A DNA stretch of 64,000 nt from Benincasa hispida (GCF_009727055.1 NW_024064164.1:62001-126000); one strand, 5' to 3'; shown: positions 1 through 10,920, counted from the first letter of the stretch. A program made the numbers and translations. Notes: generated by a model from the letters alone, not told the origin.

Positions 1-1589
1 CATGTAACATGATATTTTTATATTGCATTTTATAATTTTCAATATGAGCAAATATACATCTGTTGATATGATATATAATACTATATAATGATTGATTATT
101 TATTGAATTATAAATATGCCCTAGTTATTTTGTTCTATTCAATTTTATATTGAAATGATTAGAAGAACAATTTACACAATTTTGTTATAATGTATATGTT
201 GTTGTTTAAATATATCCTTTTCAAAAATTCACTATTTTAGTAGGTTCATAAACCATTGCTATAAATATGTAGTATAAGGTAATGGGCTATAAATTGGTTT
301 ATATCTAAGTTTATTATAAATAAATATGTGTGTATATCTAAAAATAAATATAATACTTACTAATACATTCAAATTAAATTTTGCAGGATGAAGAATAAAT
401 TCCAGAAGTTAAACATGTGAAATAAGAACATGTGGGAGTGTCAACTTCATCATACTTTTATAACTACTTATTCAGATAGATAAAAAATAGATTCATATCA
501 TTAAAGTAGTACTACCAAGATAAAAAATTCAAGAAGAAAAGGAAATACAAACACAAATAGTTCCAATGGGAATATAATTTAAATATACCGATGAGTATAT
601 GAGTATGAAATACACGACAATATAGAATATAAGAACTTATACAAAATGTTGGAAGTATATTCTGTATATAGAGCATGATACCTAAATATTTAACTTCCTA
701 TATATACATAAGTATACATTGGAAAAAATTAATGTAACATTAGAATATTTGGCATTAAGAATACATAAAAGTAAATCTACAAAATATACAGTAGAATATA
801 ATGTGACACACTATAATTGAATAATATGATATCTCTAACATACATAACCTAAATATACTCATGTATACACGAAATATTAGCTAATATTTGATAATAATCT
901 GGGCCTGTTTGGTAACTAATCAACATACATATATATGCTGGTACATAATAATTTAATTGCATATACGGATATATTGTATATACACATAGTAATATACTCA
1001 TTTAATTCAACTCATATATAAACTATGTTACATGTTAATCACACGAGAATTTGATAAGACAAAGAAGAAATATGCAAAAATGAAATAGAGCAAATAATTA
1101 TGAAAAAGAAATGGAAGATCGCACCATAAGTGAAATGAAGATTTAATAAATTTTTATGAAAACCTTCTAAAATCAAATCTCTAGGATTGCAAACCAAAAA
1201 TCTTCTATAATTAAATCTTTCACAATTTAAAAACAAGCTTCTAAAATTAACTCTTTCCTAACTTTCCATATCTAATTTAATGTCAAATTAAATTTAGGGG
1301 CGATCGAACAAAGGATCAAAATAATACGACGTTTTTGAAAAAAATGGTCAAACGTATTTTTCTTTTGAAAATGACTAATTTTGATACTAATTAAAATTTA
1401 ATAATGGACATAAATACCCCTACAACCTAATTCTTATAATTATGTTGTATTTTAAAAAAGAACACTAATAGTCTAAAACAAGATCTAACAAACTTAATTA
1501 ACCAAAATCTAACCTTAATTCTAAAAAAATACTATCTAAAATAATATCAATCGCAATCAGACGAATAGATGCAAAATCTAATATATATG
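1..1589. other. AT-rich sequence with no recognisable gene
   Basis: This stretch is strongly AT-rich with scattered TATA and ATAT runs. I see no conserved protein, no tRNA-like fold and no LTR edge. The short open frames here show no family resemblance and are probably chance. A GGGCCTGTTTGGTAAC string near 901 resembles some MITE ends, but I found no inverted partner. Confidence 0.6.
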
Positions 1590-3493
1590 TTGCAGTGATG
1601 TGCATGGGGCGGTATAAATAAAAGAAAGGAGGGGTTATTGTTAAATTAATCCTACTCCTACTCCTATCTAACAGACAATGCAATGTGAATATGCATGAAA
1701 GGTAGAGATGCGAAAAACCTTGACATGAAATAAATGTATGGGAAAATGGATAAAATGTGGAGATGTTTTCATTGAAACCCTTAAGAGTGACCGTAAGGGC
1801 AACCCTAGACAACGCAAACTAATGCGATCATACAACACTTATACAATAGTAAACCGTCTCTCGGTGCGAATGCTATGGCTTCTAATGCTAGAACGCATGC
1901 GATGTATGTGCAGAGGTGTCTATAGGACCTACACATAAGCCTCTAATTCTTGTCTATGTGATGGTGCACAAATAAGGCCACCATATGCTATCATTCCTAT
2001 TCCTAATATGCATGCAATGCAGTGTTGACAAACAGAGCTTATCTCTAAGTCCCTATCTCTTGTTTATGCCGATCTAATCTCGCTCTCTCGAGTCTAGATT
2101 CTAAACTAGCTCTCTCGAGTCATTAGGTTCTTTCTTTAGACTCTCTCTCGAGTAGCTCTAAAGGGGTGTAGGGCACAACTAAGACAAGACAAACGCATGA
2201 ACTTGGTTGACGCAAGGTTATTACTATCGCTAGTGAACAACACATACATTACTTAATGCGACCAACCACTTACCCTCTCGGGCAGTTGATTGTTTCTGAC
2301 TTCACTCATAGACAAGCAATGCGTTAGCCTATAGACAGGCATTACAACAGCTTCACACTAAGCAAATAAGGTTACTCACATACTCGCACAACGCATACCT
2401 CTCGGTAGTTTGCTACATGCTTCATATCGCTAATCCACATGACTAAGTATGCAATACCCAAGAAATCCCACTAAGTGTTGCAATGAAAGTAAAGATGCTA
2501 AGCAAGAAGATGGAGATGAAGTCGAAGGAAAAGAAAAATGCATTGAAAACACATTGTATTAATTTCTTAATTCCAAATGTTATACAATACAATATGAGAA
2601 AAGAAAGGAAACAAAATGACCGGCTGGAAGCAAAGATTTGCTTCCAGTGGATGAGTGTCAAGGCTGCCGGTGGCGCCATGGATGGGCGGAGAAGCTGACT
2701 CTCTTGCGATCTAATTTCGATCGAAGGCCCCGTTCGTCACTCGGAATGGATGAAGGAGGTGAAGAACTTTCAGCCATCTTCTCATGCAGTTTGTCTGGAT
2801 CGTGGGGAAAATCCTCGGTTGAGGGACAATCTCCGGATCCAAGGATCCTCCCCGGATGATTTGAATTTCTGCTCATTCGGCTGCTATTTATAGAGTTTGG
2901 ATCGCCGATAGCATTAATTGGACTGCTCTGAGTCTGACGTTCGACGGGTTAGTCCTTTCTGAACCTCTGCCACCAACGGCACGATAGGTGAAATATCAGC
3001 ATCAACTTTGGATTTTCTCGAGGTAGATGCGTTGATGCGTTCATTCTACCTACCTTGCGTTGATCCCATTAGTTGCATTGTCATGCAGTCCCAATCATTC
3101 AATGACCGCATTCGCTTAATACCGCAACTCTACATGATGACCGCATTCGCTTGACGAGCGCAACTCCCATGCGATGGACGCATACGGCTGATTACCGCAA
3201 CATCCATGTGTTGATCGATGCGTTTGCCTTTGCAATGGAGTGTTTCTTCGCATGTGGTCGTCTATGCGATGGTCCGGTTTTCACGTTTGCATTCATTTCC
3301 TGTATTGGCTACAAAAATAGAACATTGAACGCACAATTAAAGCAAAGTAATGGGTTAGCTGAGATTCGACATGCTGATCGACGCAAACTCTTTTTCTCAT
3401 GAATTCCTAGCACGATCGACACAATTTCTGCCTAACAACCTTCATAATTCTAAGAAAAAGGACTAAGATGACATGCATATCTGCATGTCATCA
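1590..3493 (-). repeat. LTR of family B, truncated copy
   Basis: Read on the minus strand, this matches the LTR-like segment at 15392-17446 over most of its length, from the terminal TGATGACATGCAGATATGCA at 3493 down to about 1590, where similarity fades. The last 200 bp of the family, including the conserved 3'-end module, are missing. The right edge at 3493 falls inside the reverse transcriptase of element D, directly before its RMPFDLYN-like segment, so this LTR interrupted that gene. No target duplication can be tested because the other edge is lost. Confidence 0.75.
2885..2892 (-). promoter_or_regulatory. TATA box of LTR B (minus strand)
   Basis: TATAAATA on the minus strand, at the position equivalent to the TATATAAA box of the other B copy. 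It probably marked the U3 promoter of this LTR. Confidence 0.5.
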
Positions 3494-3975
3494 GCCGCAT
3501 GCCGTTCGACCTCTACAATGCGCCAAGCATGTTCCAAATGTACATGATGGCCATCTTTTTAGAATATCTTAAGGACTCCGTCGAAATATTTATGGACGAC
3601 TTCTCTGTCTATGGGCACACCTATGAAGTCTGTCTGGCCAACCTAGAGAAGATACTGAAAAGATGCAAAGAGACGAATCTCGTTCTTAACTGGGAAAAAT
3701 TCCATTTTATGGTAAAGGAGGGCATCGTGTTGGGGCACAAGATTTCTCGAGACGGGCTGGAGGTGGATAAAGCAAAAATAAAAGCAATTGAAAAAACTTC
3801 GACACTCCAACAAAGTGTGAAAGCTGTACGAAGTTTCTTGGGCATGTTGGATTTTACAGATGCTTTGTCAAGGACTTTTCGAAAATAGCCACGACCACTG
3901 AGTGCGTTGATGGAGGCTAACAGAAAATTTGATTTTGAAAACAATTGCCTCAACGCATTCAGAATTTTGAAGAAT
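3494..3975 (+). pseudogene. Reverse transcriptase, C-terminal half (element D)
   Basis: The reading frame 3499-3888 contains the RT palm motif FMDD (bases 3589-3600; the gypsy version of YxDD) followed by SVYG, then the VLGHKIS and VRSFLG motifs of the palm/thumb region. The N-terminal fingers are missing because LTR B sits immediately upstream, so the apparent ATG at 3499 is an internal methionine. The frame ends at a TAG at 3886 and the thumb region that follows carries further stops. In the intact element this would be part of a Gag-Pol polyprotein copying element RNA into DNA. The catalytic aspartates are present but the fragment cannot be functional. Confidence 0.9.
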
Positions 3976-4620
3976 GCACTGACTACCGTACTCGTGTTAA
4001 TTGCACCTGATTGGACACTTCCTTTTTAATTAATGTGCGATGCAAAGGGTATGCGATGGGAGCACAACTTGTGATAGAAGAGAAAAACAATTTACATCCC
4101 ATCGCATATGCGAGTAAGGTGTTAAATCCTGCTCAGACCAATTATACCACCACGAAGAAAGAGCTACTTGCGGTAATTTTTGCGTTGGAAAATTTAGAGC
4201 ATATCTGCTGGAACAAAGGTATTCATCCATTTGATCATTCAGCAATAAAGTATTTAATGAAAAAAGGATGCAAAGCCGAGGTTGATCAGATGGGTTTTTC
4301 CTCCAAGAATTTGACATAGAAATAATCTATCGAAAGGGGACGGAGAACCAAGTTACGGACCACTTGTCTAGATTGGAAAACCCTGAGGTTGACCGTAATG
4401 AGTCAGAGGTGAGTGCGGTGTTCCCAGATGAGCAGCTGTTCCATATTGAAGAATTGCCATGGTATGCTGACATAGTCAACTATCTGGTTTGTGAGCAATT
4501 TCCAGAGGAATATAATGACCACTAGAAGAGGAGGCTCAAGCACGAATGCAGATCATATTTATGGGATGAGCTGAATCTGTAAAAAAGGGGGGTAGACCAG
4601 ATTCTGTGGCTATGCATACC
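3976..4620 (+). pseudogene. RNase H and tether region (element D)
   Basis: A broken reading frame here has the plant gypsy RNase H signature: an AYASKVLNPAQTNYTTT segment followed by KELLAV (4134-4170), where the glutamate is a catalytic carboxylate. Downstream, the linker to integrase is readable (ENQVTDHLSRLENPEV and a PDEQLF segment, 4340-4440). Frameshifts near 4200-4310 and stops at 4317 and 4525 break it. It lies between RT and integrase in the normal Ty3/gypsy order. RNase H would degrade the RNA strand during reverse transcription. Confidence 0.8.
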
Positions 4621-5465
4621 AAATGCTGCTCAACAACGCATATTATCGCAATGTCATGACTCACCATGGTGGACACTTGGGAGGACAGCGCACCACAACT
4701 AAGGTTTTACAGAGTGGATTCTTTTGGCCAACATTTTTTAAGGTTGCAGCTGATTATGTAATGAAGTGTAATCGGTGCAAACGCACAGGTAACATTTCAT
4801 GGAAACATGCAATGCCGATGAACATCATCTTGGAGCTTGAGTTGTTCGACGTATGAGGTATTGACTTCATGGGACCATTCCCTCCATCGAATAGTGAAAA
4901 TTATATTTTGATAGCTGTCGACTATGTATCCAGGTGGGTAGAGGCAATGGCATGCGCCACAAACGATGCGGCAGTGGTCTCTCAATTCCTGAAGAAAAAC
5001 ATTTTCACTCGTTTTGGCACTCCGCGTGCCATAATAAGTGATGAAGGGTCTCACTTTGTCAATCATACTATCAAGGAACTGCTACGTAAATATAACATTC
5101 TCAACAAAGTGGACACCACATACCATCTGCAGATGAATGGTCAGGCTGAGGTGTCCAATCGGGAGATCAAGCTGATACTCGAGAAGGTAGTAAGGTCTTC
5201 ACAAAAAGATTGGGCAATAAAGCTCGACGATGCGTTGTGGGTATACCAGATTGCATTTAAAACACCCATAGGTATGTCCCCATATGCGTTGGTATTGGTA
5301 AGGCCGGACCATTTATAGTTAGAAAGGTATTTCCGCACGGTGCGGTTGAATTATCAAATGATGACGGAACCAACATATTCAAAGTTAATGGGCAGCGAGT
5401 AAAAGTGTATCATGGAGAAGGCTGGCATCGCCAAGTTGACTCTGTGGAACTGAGGAATTTTGAAT
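4621..5465 (+). pseudogene. Integrase, internally deleted (element D)
   Basis: The zinc-binding segment (4623-4856) ends with a CNRC pair and RTGNISW. A TGA at 4855-4857 replaces the tryptophan codon before GIDFMGPF. The core frame (4869-5318) has the second catalytic Asp in IISDEGSHF and the catalytic Glu in NGQAE, with D-x35-E spacing; the first Asp is in GIDF just upstream. At about 5300 the core jumps straight to a C-terminal GPFIV segment continuing to 5465, so roughly 300 bp between the core and the GPF-like tail have been lost. The enzyme would insert element cDNA into chromosomal DNA; this copy is dead. Confidence 0.88.
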
Positions 5466-6840
5466 AAAGAAGGAAGTAGGTGGTCCTTGCGCTATCAGAC
5501 GATCAAAATTCATCAGGGACGTAAGTTTTGGGAATCATGGAATCTTCAACTTTTCTGTACTATTCTGAATTTTCATTCCACTATATCTTTTCAGCGCTTT
5601 ATCTATTCTATATTCTACAAAAACAAAAAAAAAAAAAAATTGGAGATTGCGGTAAAAGAATTTTGTTTTGTTTAAAATCATTTGACCCTCTCACTGTTTT
5701 TCTTACAACGATTGAGGCACAGGATTGCGGAGGTATTACACGAAGAAGCAACTTATCTTATTCTGTCACCACAATCCAAAGAAGATAGATCGCCGCAAAG
5801 AAGGATGCATCAACACACAATGCGGGCGACAACGCAAATTTGGGGGTTGTATTCTTCCTTAACTTTATTTCAAATTTTGCACTATCACTGCATTTTGATT
5901 TTAAAAGTTTTATCACTGCATCCTCTTTGACTACCACAATCATTTAATATTAATAAATTTAGTGATTCGCCGCATGAGTTCTTTGCCAATTATGATTTCA
6001 ATGATGAAACACATGCTTTTATTTTTTTCGTATATACTAGAGTCAACTTAATCTTAGAAAAGTCACCTCATGAAATATTTCTAGAAGTTAGGGGTCTGCT
6101 AGCTTTCTTTCAAATTGACCCTTTACCAAATCTCCTAAGAACATCGCATGAATTCTTTCAATCTTTTGACAATGAGGACATTGCCGCATTTTAAATTTGG
6201 GGGTGAGGTATTTATTTTCGACCTTGCTATTTTTAGCTTTAACAAAAAAAAAAAAAAAATTGAGAATAAAACTCCACTGTCAACGCAATGGGAAAACCTA
6301 TGTTTATATGAGTTAAGTTGTGAAAGGCACTTACCCATAGTTGGATGTCCGCATGACACACATGGGGGCAAGCCAAAATGAAAGTAAGTCGCCAGGATCA
6401 ATGCTTAAATACAATGACCGCAACTTTGCTGCCAAGAAGGTATGAGTTTAGTCTGAGAAAGAGCGCATTGCTCGAAGTTGGATGTCTGATGAAACACGTG
6501 GGGGCAAGCCAAAATGAAGGCAAGGCACTTGGATCAGCGCAAGGTCAGGAAAAAATAATAATGTCAATAAATATGCAAGGATAAAAATCATTTGACACCC
6601 CGGTGGAAAAGTTTTCTTTTTGAAATAAATCATGCGATATCCCGGAAGTTAGTAAAGTTCTTTTGAAGGTTAAGCTTGCAGTCCCTAGGTCTTAGAAATA
6701 TTTTCAGAGGAGACATGAATAAGACTTGAGGAAATTTTGGTGTATAGGATTGGAATGAACTTGATAAATCTAGGAAAAAAGAATTGCAGTCGATTTGCTA
6801 AAGGAAATCTTTAGCTTATGCTTGAGGACAAGGATTGTTT
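5466..6840 (+). other. 3' non-coding region of element D
   Basis: There is no convincing protein here. It holds two AAATTTGGGGG boxes (5836-5846 and 6193-6203) resembling the polypurine tract, A-rich runs at 5625-5639 and 6244-6259, two related segments containing TTGGATGTCYG and GGGGGCAAGCCAAAA (6341 and 6478), and the hairpin GCTTGAGGACAAGG at 6820-6833. The same order of signals occurs in elements A and C, so the region appears conserved for a non-protein reason. Confidence 0.7.
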
Positions 6841-6853
6841 AAATTTGGGGGTG
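6841..6853 (+). promoter_or_regulatory. Polypurine tract of element D
   Basis: AAATTTGGGGGTG directly abuts the LTR start TGATAATGGG. This is the expected place for the plus-strand primer of an LTR retrotransposon. Confidence 0.85.
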
Positions 6854-6970
6854 TGATAATGGGCAGAAATGCACATTATTACAGTGCTAAGTTCTTAACA
6901 ATGCTGGCTTGTATTGATAAAATATGTTAGATTGCGTCCAAAAGGATTGATAAAATATGTTAGATTGCAT
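6854..6970 (+). repeat. Start of the 3' LTR of element D (family C type), truncated
   Basis: It begins TGATAATGGGCAGAAATGCA and matches the first 120 bp of the C LTR at 11072. It contains a short internal duplication of TGATAAAATATGTTAGATTG and stops where minus-strand RT sequence of element F begins. The junction looks like illegitimate recombination or a deletion. Confidence 0.8.
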
Positions 6971-7638
6971 TGATCAACCTCTATACCATGCTCAGAAATG
7001 ATATGTCCTAGTACAATTCCATACGAGGCCATAAAATGACATTTTTCGAAATTAAGCACAAGGTTAGACTCAATACATCATTCAAGCACTATAGACAAAT
7101 TTGACAAGCAATCATGAAATGAGTCTCCATAAATAGTGAAATCATCCATAAAACCCCCATGCAATTTTCAATTAATTCATAGAAGATATTAAACATGTAG
7201 CGATGGAAAGTGCAAGAAGCATTACATAGCCCAAATGACATCCTTCTGAAAGCAAAGGTGGCATAGGGGCATGTAAAGGTCGCTTCTGTTGATTTTCCTG
7301 GTTAATCGAGATCTGATAGAAACCCAAAAACCATCAAGAAAACAAAAGAAAGGCTTTCCAACTAGCCTCTTAAGCATCTGATTTATGAATGGAATGAGTA
7401 AGTGGTCCTTTCTATTGATAGCATTTAACTTTCTAAAGTCTATACAAATTCTCCATCCATTTTGTACTCTTACTGGAATTAAACTACCTTCTTCATTTTT
7501 TACTACAGTAACATCTATTTTCTTAGCTCCCTCTTCAGCACAAATCCGATGCATACACACAGCAGGATTAATACCTTTGATGCCGGCCAGTGTCCACCCA
7601 TGGCCAGCTTGTATTTTTGCAAGACTTCCACCAACTGT
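6971..7638 (-). pseudogene. Reverse transcriptase fragment of element F
   Basis: The minus strand reads an RT domain: GWTLAGIKGINPAVCMHRI at the N-terminal end near 7560-7600, a WRICIDFRKLN motif near 7440, and FMDD at 7141-7152 followed by TIYGDSF. It ends at about 6971 in a GIEVDQ segment. The region between GINPAVCMHRI and NGWRICIDFRKLN is shortened and frames shift. The upstream (5') part of the same gene lies 40 kb away at 47731-50010: joining across element A restores an EQEEQLVEV reading, the usual linker before this RT. It is therefore one element split by a later insertion. Confidence 0.85.
7634..7638. repeat. Target-site duplication of element A, left copy (ACTGT)
   Basis: ACTGT precedes the LTR start at 7639; ACTAT follows the right LTR at 47726-47730. 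One mismatch, explained by a later change in the right copy. Confidence 0.75.
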
Positions 7639-9223
7639 TGGTAACGGGTAGAGATACACGTTATTACAGTTGAAATAAGTAAAACAATGAGAGAATGCGA
7701 TAGTAAAATAAGCAATATCATGTCCAAAAGTGATAAACTGAAAGGATTTGCGATCGCATGGGCCCATCGCATAAAAGCAGCTAATTTACTTATTTCGTGC
7801 AGGAAAAATGCGATGGTGCAAGTAAAATTGCGATCCAAAGGAACTAGGCGTCAGCGCGCTTGAAGATTGCGATCGTGAGAAGTTTCCTAAAAAGGTGGCT
7901 GCATAAAGACTTGCATCAAGGTGACAACATAATAAATCATGATGGGACGGAAAGCTGATGACGGTTGAACCCAAATTTAGTTGACAAGCCGTTAAAGCCA
8001 CACTGTAGCAAGTACACTCAACTTTCGGTGACCATTAATCGGCACATCAGAGCAGGAGAATTAATGACTGCCCATCATTGCAATCATTAGAGAGAAAGGC
8101 TGCTTCACCTTGAGCTCTATAAATACCGAAGGCCACTAGTGTAAAAGGGTTAAGAAATAAGTTAACAAGGATATATATTTCTACTTCTGTTCACGCACAT
8201 ACTCGTAGATATACTTAGAAGATGGAGACGAACAAGGAGACGAGGAAGCCGAGAGATCATTCCCAGACAGATCAAGAGATTGTCGGAAAGCGTTACAAAG
8301 GAGAGAGAGCCAACACTTGCGAGAGCAAGAATACACATCGAGAACAGAGTTGGAGTGAAAAAGAACAGTGTAAAAGGCAACGGGAAGCAAGACATTGCTT
8401 ACCGGGCTTCTTATCTCTCAATTCCATTTGTTATTTTGTATTCAGTACTTTATTTATAGAAAATGGAAATCTCATTTCAATATATGTTCTATCTCTCCAT
8501 ATTCCACATGAGTAGCTAAATTTCTAAATGGGTTGAGAAGTACTTAGCTAGCATGACTTAAGATTTACATTTTATGCGATCATCTTCTCTTATGTATGCG
8601 TCATTCACCCAGAGATACTTGAGAGAGTAGTCTAAAGATAGAATCTAGACTTGAGAGAGTCAAACTAGAATCTAGGCTTGAGAGAGTTAGATTAGAACCG
8701 CATAAGCAAGAAATACAAACTTAGACATAAGTTCTATTGCTATTAACACATCACATTGACCCTAGAAATAGGATATGATAGTATGCGGTCCCCTTGTTTA
8801 TGTGTGCATCATTCATCATCGCATAGACAAGAATAGAGGCTTAGACATAAGTCCTATCGACTTTTTCGTATACATCGCATGCGTCCTAGAAATAGGAATT
8901 ATGGCATTCTGCATTGAGAGATGACGTGCTGTTATTTGTGTGTAGTGTGATCGCATAACTTGTGCATAATCTTAGGAAGTGTTAGCTAAACCCCTTATCA
9001 ACCCCTTCGTCGCATACTCATTGTAACTCTCGATTTCATCAACTCTGCATTCAACTCCGTCGCATAGGAAAAATTCTTAATCAAAACACCATCCACTCAT
9101 TTGCTTTCATCACCGCAAGAGAATCAAAGTGACTGTCGCGTATTTACTTAGTAGTCCCTGTGTTCGACCCTAGACTTACCAGGAAACCAATAAGGCTTAT
9201 ACTTGGGTCTTGTTAGGAAAACT
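7639..9223 (+). repeat. 5' LTR of element A
   Basis: This matches 46064-47725 nearly base for base from TGGTAACGGGTAGA to the GGCTTATACTTGGGTC region. The last 65-70 bp present in the right LTR are missing, together with the primer binding site that should follow. It includes a TATA box, direct repeats of a CTTGAGAGAGTCA motif near 8650-8690 and the shared 3'-end module at 9153-9206. The short reading frames inside have no protein support. Confidence 0.88.
8118..8125 (+). promoter_or_regulatory. TATA box of the 5' LTR of element A
   Basis: TATAAATA follows GAGCTC and is repeated at the same place in the 3' LTR (46558). It is the likely core promoter for element RNA. Confidence 0.6.
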
Positions 9224-9421
9224 TGCACTAACAATTAAACCTCTTTGATTTTCTTTGCAGCTTTTGACCTCTGTGCACTGCCATTCCTGCGATAAGGGAA
9301 GAAGTAGGTGTCGCATGAGCGAAGGACACGCTCTAAGCCCAATTACGACCCAGAGATCGAAAGAACATTCTGAATAAGACAGAGACACAACCGCCGACAA
9401 CAACAAGAAAGAACTCCCAGA
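9224..9421 (+). other. Leader of element A, primer site deleted
   Basis: Compared with the leader of composite C, the sequence from the LTR end through TGGCGCC has been lost and the leader resumes at about GCACTAAC. A TTTGATTTTCTTTGCAG string (9243-9260), which looks like a plant 3' splice site, lies about 160 bp before the gag ATG. Its equivalent in C is CTGATTTTTTTGTAG. Confidence 0.6.
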
Positions 9422-10920
9422 ATGGCGGAACAACCAGAAGAAAGAGTCGCAAATGCAAACAACATCATGGCAAACCCCATTCTCTTGGCGAATGACCGCA
9501 ATAAACCCATCAGGGACTATGTGTCACCTAACCTATATGATTTCTTCCCAGGAATCATGAGGCCAACTTTGGACGGATCAAGGTTTGAAATGAAGCCAGT
9601 TATGTTACAGATGATCCAGACAGCCGAACAGTTTGGTGGAAGGCATGGCGCTGTCTCTTATACACATCTATTAGTGTGAGATTGTCCGCACAATGGATTA
9701 CCAAACTGCCTCCAGATGGAGATATTTTACCATGGATTAAATCCTACATCGCAGACAGCTGCCAATGCGGCAGCAGCAGGCGGTCTGCTAGATAAAACTT
9801 ATGATGAGGCTAAAAACATTCTTGATTGCATATCAAAGAATCATGAAGATTGGCAGGAAAGCGATCAACGAGTAAAACCAAAAAAAGGTAATGCAAACAA
9901 CGGTGCCATCGCATCTTTGCAAAATCAAATGAATGCGATGATTGGTTTGTTACAGGGAATCGCAATCAACAACCCTGGAACACAAAGAGGGCAAGTCAAC
10001 GCAATTGAACAGACAAGCACAAATTGTGCTACATGTGGAGAGTCGCATTTGATTGATGCATGTCCACAGAACCTGCAATCAATCTATTTTGTGATGAACA
10101 ACCCTTTCTCAAATATATGCAACCCCGGGTGGAGAAACCACCCTAATTTCACTTGGAAAAATAACCAACAACAAAGTTACCAACCTATGGCACAAAAAGA
10201 AGGACCACCAGGATTTTTCCAATGAACTAACGGTCAACAGCAACAACAAGCTAGCAACTCGCAAGAACCGCCATCATCCTCTTTGGAGAACCTATTAAAG
10301 CAGTACATTGAAAATAATTAGACGGTCCTCTAGAACCAGGTGACTTCCATCCGCAATCTAGAAATCCAAATAGGACAGATTGCAGGAGAGCTGAAAAATA
10401 GACCGCAAGGGACGCTGTCAAGCTCAACTGAGCTCCCATGCAACCCGGGGAACACAGGGAAAGAGCACTGCCAAGCAATCACCCTACAAAGTGGAAAGAC
10501 GACAGCGGAAGAAAGGAAAGAGCCTAGCAGGACCAATCCGAATGCGATGGAATCCAGTAACCCGTTGACGTAAAATGAATCAGAGGAGCTCGAGACGATG
10601 GAACAAGAAGTTGCGTCCACCTCTAAGCCTATAGAACATGGAGCAGTGAAGGTACAGCTGCCACCATTCCTGCAAAGACTAAAGAAGAAGCAAAATGATG
10701 AAGTTCAGTATCATCGCTTCATGGAAATGTTAAAACAACTCCACATCAATATCCCATTTACAGAAGCGATAGAACAAATGCCAAAATATGCTAAGTTTTT
10801 GAAGGACATGGTGTCAAAGAAAAGAAGCACAGGAAAGTTCGCTACGGTGGTATTAACGCAAAAATCAAACATTACAATCCCACTGAAGATGCGCGACCCA
10901 GGTAGCTTTATGATACCTTG
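9422..10920 (+). pseudogene. Gag of element A, internally deleted
   Basis: The start ATG at 9422 gives MAEQPEERVANANNIMANP, shared with the gag of C (minus strand from 20692). The N-terminal frame stops making sense at 9651, where a sequencing adapter replaces about 450-500 bp of capsid. It resumes near 9670-10225 with a CX2CX3HX4C zinc knuckle (10025-10063; CATCGESHLIDAC) and the NPGWRNHPNF segment. A stop at 10223 and another near 10571 interrupt the tail. The last piece, 10598-10918, is the conserved QLPPFLQRLKKK/QLHINIPF/PKYAKFLKD linker that precedes protease in Athila-type elements. Gag would package element RNA in virus-like particles. Confidence 0.88.
9651..9669 (+). other. Tn5/Nextera mosaic-end adapter remnant
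   Basis: CTGTCTCTTATACACATCT is the 19-bp mosaic end used in tagmentation libraries. It sits inside gag exactly where several hundred bases of the expected coding sequence are missing. It is a library or assembly artefact, not genome sequence. Confidence 0.93.

Larger units (their letters stand above)
3494..6970 (+). mobile_element. Element D: truncated Athila/Tat-like Ty3/gypsy element
   Basis: On the plus strand this holds the C-terminal half of reverse transcriptase, RNase H, integrase, a long 3' non-coding region, a polypurine tract and the first 120 bp of a 3' LTR. The LTR start is of family C type. The left side is cut by an LTR of family B and the right side stops abruptly where minus-strand element F begins at about 6970. 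Gag, protease and the 5' LTR are absent. Stops and frameshifts in every domain make it inactive. Confidence 0.85.

Noticed and set aside
901..930. GGGCCTGTTTGGTAAC as the end of a MITE or hAT element
   Set aside because: No inverted partner and no target duplication found nearby.
1039..2876. Small open frames in the left 3 kb as host genes
   Set aside because: They overlap on both strands, lie in AT-rich sequence or in LTR B, and show no domain, intron structure or conserved motif.
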